Source: Pseudomonadota bacterium
GTDB lineage: Bacteria > Pseudomonadota > Gammaproteobacteria > Steroidobacterales > Steroidobacteraceae
Direction of reading: 5' to 3'
Length of the DNA: 13,918 nucleotides
NCBI GenBank assembly: GCA_023433465.1
Contig: JAEZCR010000210.1
Coordinates: 1-13,918 of the forward strand
Shown: positions 13,905-13,918 of the stretch, one piece after another
How positions within the stretch are numbered: position 1 is the first letter of the stretch
How the letters are laid out: the number at the start of each line of letters is the position of its first letter
The notes under the pieces: model-generated
The model's input: the letters and a program-made list of their open reading frames with translations, nothing else
What the model was told of the DNA's origin: nothing
Databases searched by the model: none
Translations under genes and position numbers: made by a program

Positions 13905-13918
13905 AGACGGTGCCTGGC
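13904..13918 (+). repeat. 35-bp repeat, partial at the window end (copy 4)
   Basis: AAGACGGTGCCTGGC is the first 15 bases of the arm at 2277-2311. It starts on the last base of the kynA stop codon and is cut by the window end. It reads in the same sense as kynA, as the arms after the methyltransferase, araC-type and tatD genes do. Confidence 0.8.

Overview
The window is a dense, high-GC stretch of chromosome. Start sites mostly have GGAG/GAGG ribosome-binding sites, and the proteins with recognisable relatives (TatD, FadH, tryptophan 2,3-dioxygenase, a MacA/MacB/FtsX-type exporter) look proteobacterial. I suspect a gammaproteobacterium of the Xanthomonadales/Nevskiales/Steroidobacter type. 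That is an impression from gene content and composition, not a placement. I see no rRNA, tRNA, CRISPR array, phage or transposase gene.

Layout. (1) 78-2324: a SAM-dependent methyltransferase (minus) and an AraC-family regulator (plus) diverge from an intergenic region holding an inverted repeat and ATTTGCC boxes, which are plausible regulator sites. (2) 2325-4580, minus strand: a NagX/COG4299-type membrane protein, an unrecognised 33-residue one-helix membrane peptide, and TatD nuclease. (3) 4932-10119, plus strand: a compact five-gene operon with a HlyD/MacA-like adaptor, a MacB/LolD-type ATPase, two different MacB/FtsX permeases and an exported TPR-like protein. (4) 10233-13904, plus strand: FadH (2,4-dienoyl-CoA reductase), a YgjP-type zinc hydrolase overlapping it by 4 bases, and tryptophan 2,3-dioxygenase (KynA) 1 base further on.

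The most unusual signal is a dispersed 35-base repeat (positive sense begins AAGACGGTGCCTGGCACGG). It lies at or just past the 3' ends of four genes: the methyltransferase, AraC, tatD and kynA. A variant copy lies between the TPR gene and fadH. Between araC and tatD two copies form a perfect 35-bp inverted repeat with a 29-base loop. The loop holds both stop codons back to back (TGATCA), so two unrelated proteins end in the same repeat-encoded tail, KTVPGTEKPGEA. The arm has no stop codon in any of six frames. A second repeat type, two GGGGG/CCCCC hairpins, encodes NGGSPH twice in the N-terminal extension of the YgjP-like protein. Short repeats therefore appear to be remodelling protein ends here. 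The metabolic and transport genes themselves look ordinary; I found no clear new defence or mobile system.
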